Shown piece after piece: positions 62,694 to 64,000 of a DNA stretch of 64,000 bases (the stretch's first letter is position 1; the number at the start of each line of letters is the position of its first letter). The stretch is taken from the NCBI RefSeq assembly GCF_003284965.1, contig NZ_QMEW01000005.1, forward strand, positions 124,001 to 188,000, in the 5' to 3' direction. Under the pieces are notes generated by a model. That model saw nothing but the letters and a program-made list of their open reading frames with translations. It ran no database searches and was not told the origin of the DNA. This DNA is from Mycolicibacterium sp. GF69 (GTDB lineage Bacteria > Actinomycetota > Actinomycetes > Mycobacteriales > Mycobacteriaceae). A program made the position numbers and the translations under genes.

Positions 62694-63820
62694 CGGGAAT
62701 GCGCACCGAGCTGTGTGACCGCTTCGGCATCGAGTACCCCATCTTCGTGTTCACGCCGTCGGAGAAGGTCGCCGCCGCGGTGAGCAAGGCGGGTGGGCTC
62801 GGCGTGCTGGGCTGTGTGCGGTTCAACGATGCCGACGACCTCGAGAACGTCCTGTGCTGGATGGACGAGAACACCGGCGGCAAGCCGTACGGCGTCGACG
62901 TCGTGATGCCTGCCAACGTGCCGCAGGAGGGCTCCGCGGGCGACATCGACAAGCTGATTCCCCAGACTCACCGTGACTTCGTCGCCAAAACGCTTGCCGA
63001 TCTTGGTGTTCCGCCGTTGCCGGAAGACGGGGACCGCAACGAGGGTGTGCTTGGGTGGTTGCACTCGGTGGCGCGCTCACACGTCGACGTCGCGCTCAGG
63101 CACCCGATCAAGCTGATCGCCAACGCACTGGGTTCCCCGCCCAAGGACGTCATCGATCAGGTGCACGCCGCCGGGGTTCCGGTCGCGGCGCTGGCCGGTA
63201 GCGCCAAACACGCCCAGCGCCACGTCGACAACGGCGTGGACATCGTGGTGGCGCAGGGCCATGAGGCCGGTGGGCACACCGGTGAGATCGGTTCGATGGT
63301 GCTCTGGCCGGAAATCGTCGATGCGCTTGACGGTAAGGCCCCGGTGCTGGCGGCCGGCGGCATCGGAACAGGCCGACAGGTGGCCGCGGCGCTGGCGCTG
63401 GGAGCCTCCGGGGTGTGGGTGGGTTCGGCGTTCCTGACGGCGGCCGAATACGACCTCGGCTACCGCAAGCCCAGTGGCATCTCGACGATTCAGGAGGGGC
63501 TGCTGCGCGCCACGTCGGCCGACACTGTGCGCCGAAAGATCTACACCGGCAAGCCCGCCCGGCTGTTGAAGACCAAGTGGACCGAAGCCTGGGATGCCCC
63601 GGATGCGCCTGAGCCGCTGCCGATGCCGCTGCAGAACATCCTCGTCAGCGAGGCGCATCAGCGGATGAACGAGTCGGACAACCCCGACACCGTCGCGATG
63701 CCGGTGGGCCAGATCGTCGGCCGGATGAACGAGATCCGCCCGGTCGCCGACATCATCGCCGAGTTGGTGGACGGCTTCGACGAGGCGACCAAGCGTCTCG
63801 ACGCGATCCGCGGGGATTGA
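62690..63820 (+). CDS. Nitronate monooxygenase-family flavoprotein
   Basis: A 376-residue TIM-barrel flavoprotein, with IEYPIFVFTPSEKVAAAVSK near the N-terminus, GVDIVVAQGHEAGGHTGEIG near residue 180 and VLAAGGIGTGRQVAAALALG near residue 220. It resembles IpdC's superfamily, but its C-terminus is longer. The GTG at 62690 overlaps the fadD19 stop (GTGA), so it is translated with FadD19 and likely acts in the sterol pathway, perhaps as a reductase. The alternative ATG at 62699 is possible. Confidence 0.75.
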   Translation: MTGMRTELCDRFGIEYPIFVFTPSEKVAAAVSKAGGLGVLGCVRFNDADDLENVLCWMDENTGGKPYGVDVVMPANVPQEGSAGDIDKLIPQTHRDFVAKTLADLGVPPLPEDGDRNEGVLGWLHSVARSHVDVALRHPIKLIANALGSPPKDVIDQVHAAGVPVAALAGSAKHAQRHVDNGVDIVVAQGHEAGGHTGEIGSMVLWPEIVDALDGKAPVLAAGGIGTGRQVAAALALGASGVWVGSAFLTAAEYDLGYRKPSGISTIQEGLLRATSADTVRRKIYTGKPARLLKTKWTEAWDAPDAPEPLPMPLQNILVSEAHQRMNESDNPDTVAMPVGQIVGRMNEIRPVADIIAELVDGFDEATKRLDAIRGD

Positions 63821-63854
63821 TCAGCCCGACTGCCGGTCACACCGGGCCACCGCG

Positions 63855-64000
63855 TCAACGCGGGATCGGATACACCGCGTCGGCGCAGTCGGTGCCCTCG
63901 GCCGACAACTGGCGCTTGATCACCTTGAACGTCTCGGTTCGCGGCAGTGCCGAGCTGACACGGAGGAACGACGGCCATTGCTTCGGGCCGAGATCGGACT
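63855..64000 (-). CDS. FadD17-like acyl-CoA ligase, C-terminal fragment (start outside window)
   Basis: The last 47 codons of a minus-strand gene enter from the right edge; the stop codon is at 63855-63857. The translation includes SDLGPKQWPSFLRVSSALPR and then TETFKVIKRQL, the C-terminal lid domain of acyl-CoA ligases with the conserved lysine region. It fits the FadD17/FadD6 type. The rest of the protein lies outside the window, so the exact family member is uncertain. Confidence 0.75.
   Translation of the reverse strand, partial: SDLGPKQWPSFLRVSSALPRTETFKVIKRQLSAEGTDCADAVYPIPR

Overview
The window is GC-rich actinobacterial DNA, almost certainly from a mycobacterium (probably a fast-growing Mycolicibacterium). 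The evidence is the KstR/KstR2-type sterol catabolism locus, a PGRS-type glycine repeat protein, an MPT63-like secreted protein, a mycobacterial hemophore-like protein and many apparently leaderless genes. Gene order closely follows the M. tuberculosis Rv3556c-Rv3506 region, read here from left to right, with several insertions.

Region 1 (1-9742): the KstR2-type block for the sterol C/D rings. It has fadA6 (5' end outside the window), an Rv3555c-like membrane protein, a mycothiol/NDMA-type zinc alcohol dehydrogenase, a SatD-like gene paired with a membrane protein, then ipdC-ipdB-ipdA-echA20 on the minus strand. Two SDR genes diverge from echA20 across a near-perfect KstR2 box (8003-8016).

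Region 2 (9837-22493): a polysaccharide cluster sits where M. tuberculosis has almost nothing between the Rv3548c and Rv3546 equivalents. It holds two GT4 and two GT2 glycosyltransferases, an NAD-dependent epimerase/dehydratase, a Wzz/Wzc-like copolymerase-ATPase, a Wzy/WaaL-like polymerase/ligase, a Wzx-like flippase, a BcsB-like exported protein and a clan-A glycoside hydrolase. This looks like a Wzx/Wzy-type exopolysaccharide system and is the most novel part of the window.

Region 3 (22585-40033): the KstR-type side-chain and ring block. fadA5 diverges from cyp125-fadE28-fadE29-chsH2-chsH1-ltp2. An insertion follows (a membrane-anchored protein, an MPT63-like protein with a repeat tail, and a PGRS protein without a PE domain). 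Then come the Rv3538-like hydratase and kstD, diverging from hsaE-hsaG-hsaF.

Region 4 (40045-44556): genes unrelated to sterols, namely a DedA protein, a RecQ helicase fused to a phosphoribosyltransferase-like tail, a hemophore-like protein and an IclR regulator.

Region 5 (44642-64000): Rv3531c-, Rv3530c- and Rv3529c-like genes, two lipoproteins, kshA with its small partner gene, a gamma-carbonic-anhydrase fold protein, a MOSC protein, and a minus-strand operon of a DUF35 protein, ltp4, ltp3, an F420 enzyme and an NTF2-like protein. Next are an F420 enzyme, an acetoacetate-decarboxylase-like gene and cyp142, then echA19 diverging from fadD19 and a nitronate-monooxygenase-like gene. The window ends in the C-terminus of a FadD17-like ligase.

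How it works together: CYP125/CYP142 oxidise the sterol tail and FadD19 activates it. EchA19, FadA5, ChsE1-E2, ChsH1-H2 and Ltp2 shorten it. KstD and KshA open ring B, HsaE-G-F finish the A/B-ring fragment, and IpdABC, EchA20 and FadA6 finish rings C/D. Seven KstR-type boxes and one KstR2-type box tie the blocks together. At least thirteen genes have a TANNNT-like -10 element 6-7 nt before the start codon, indicating leaderless transcripts.
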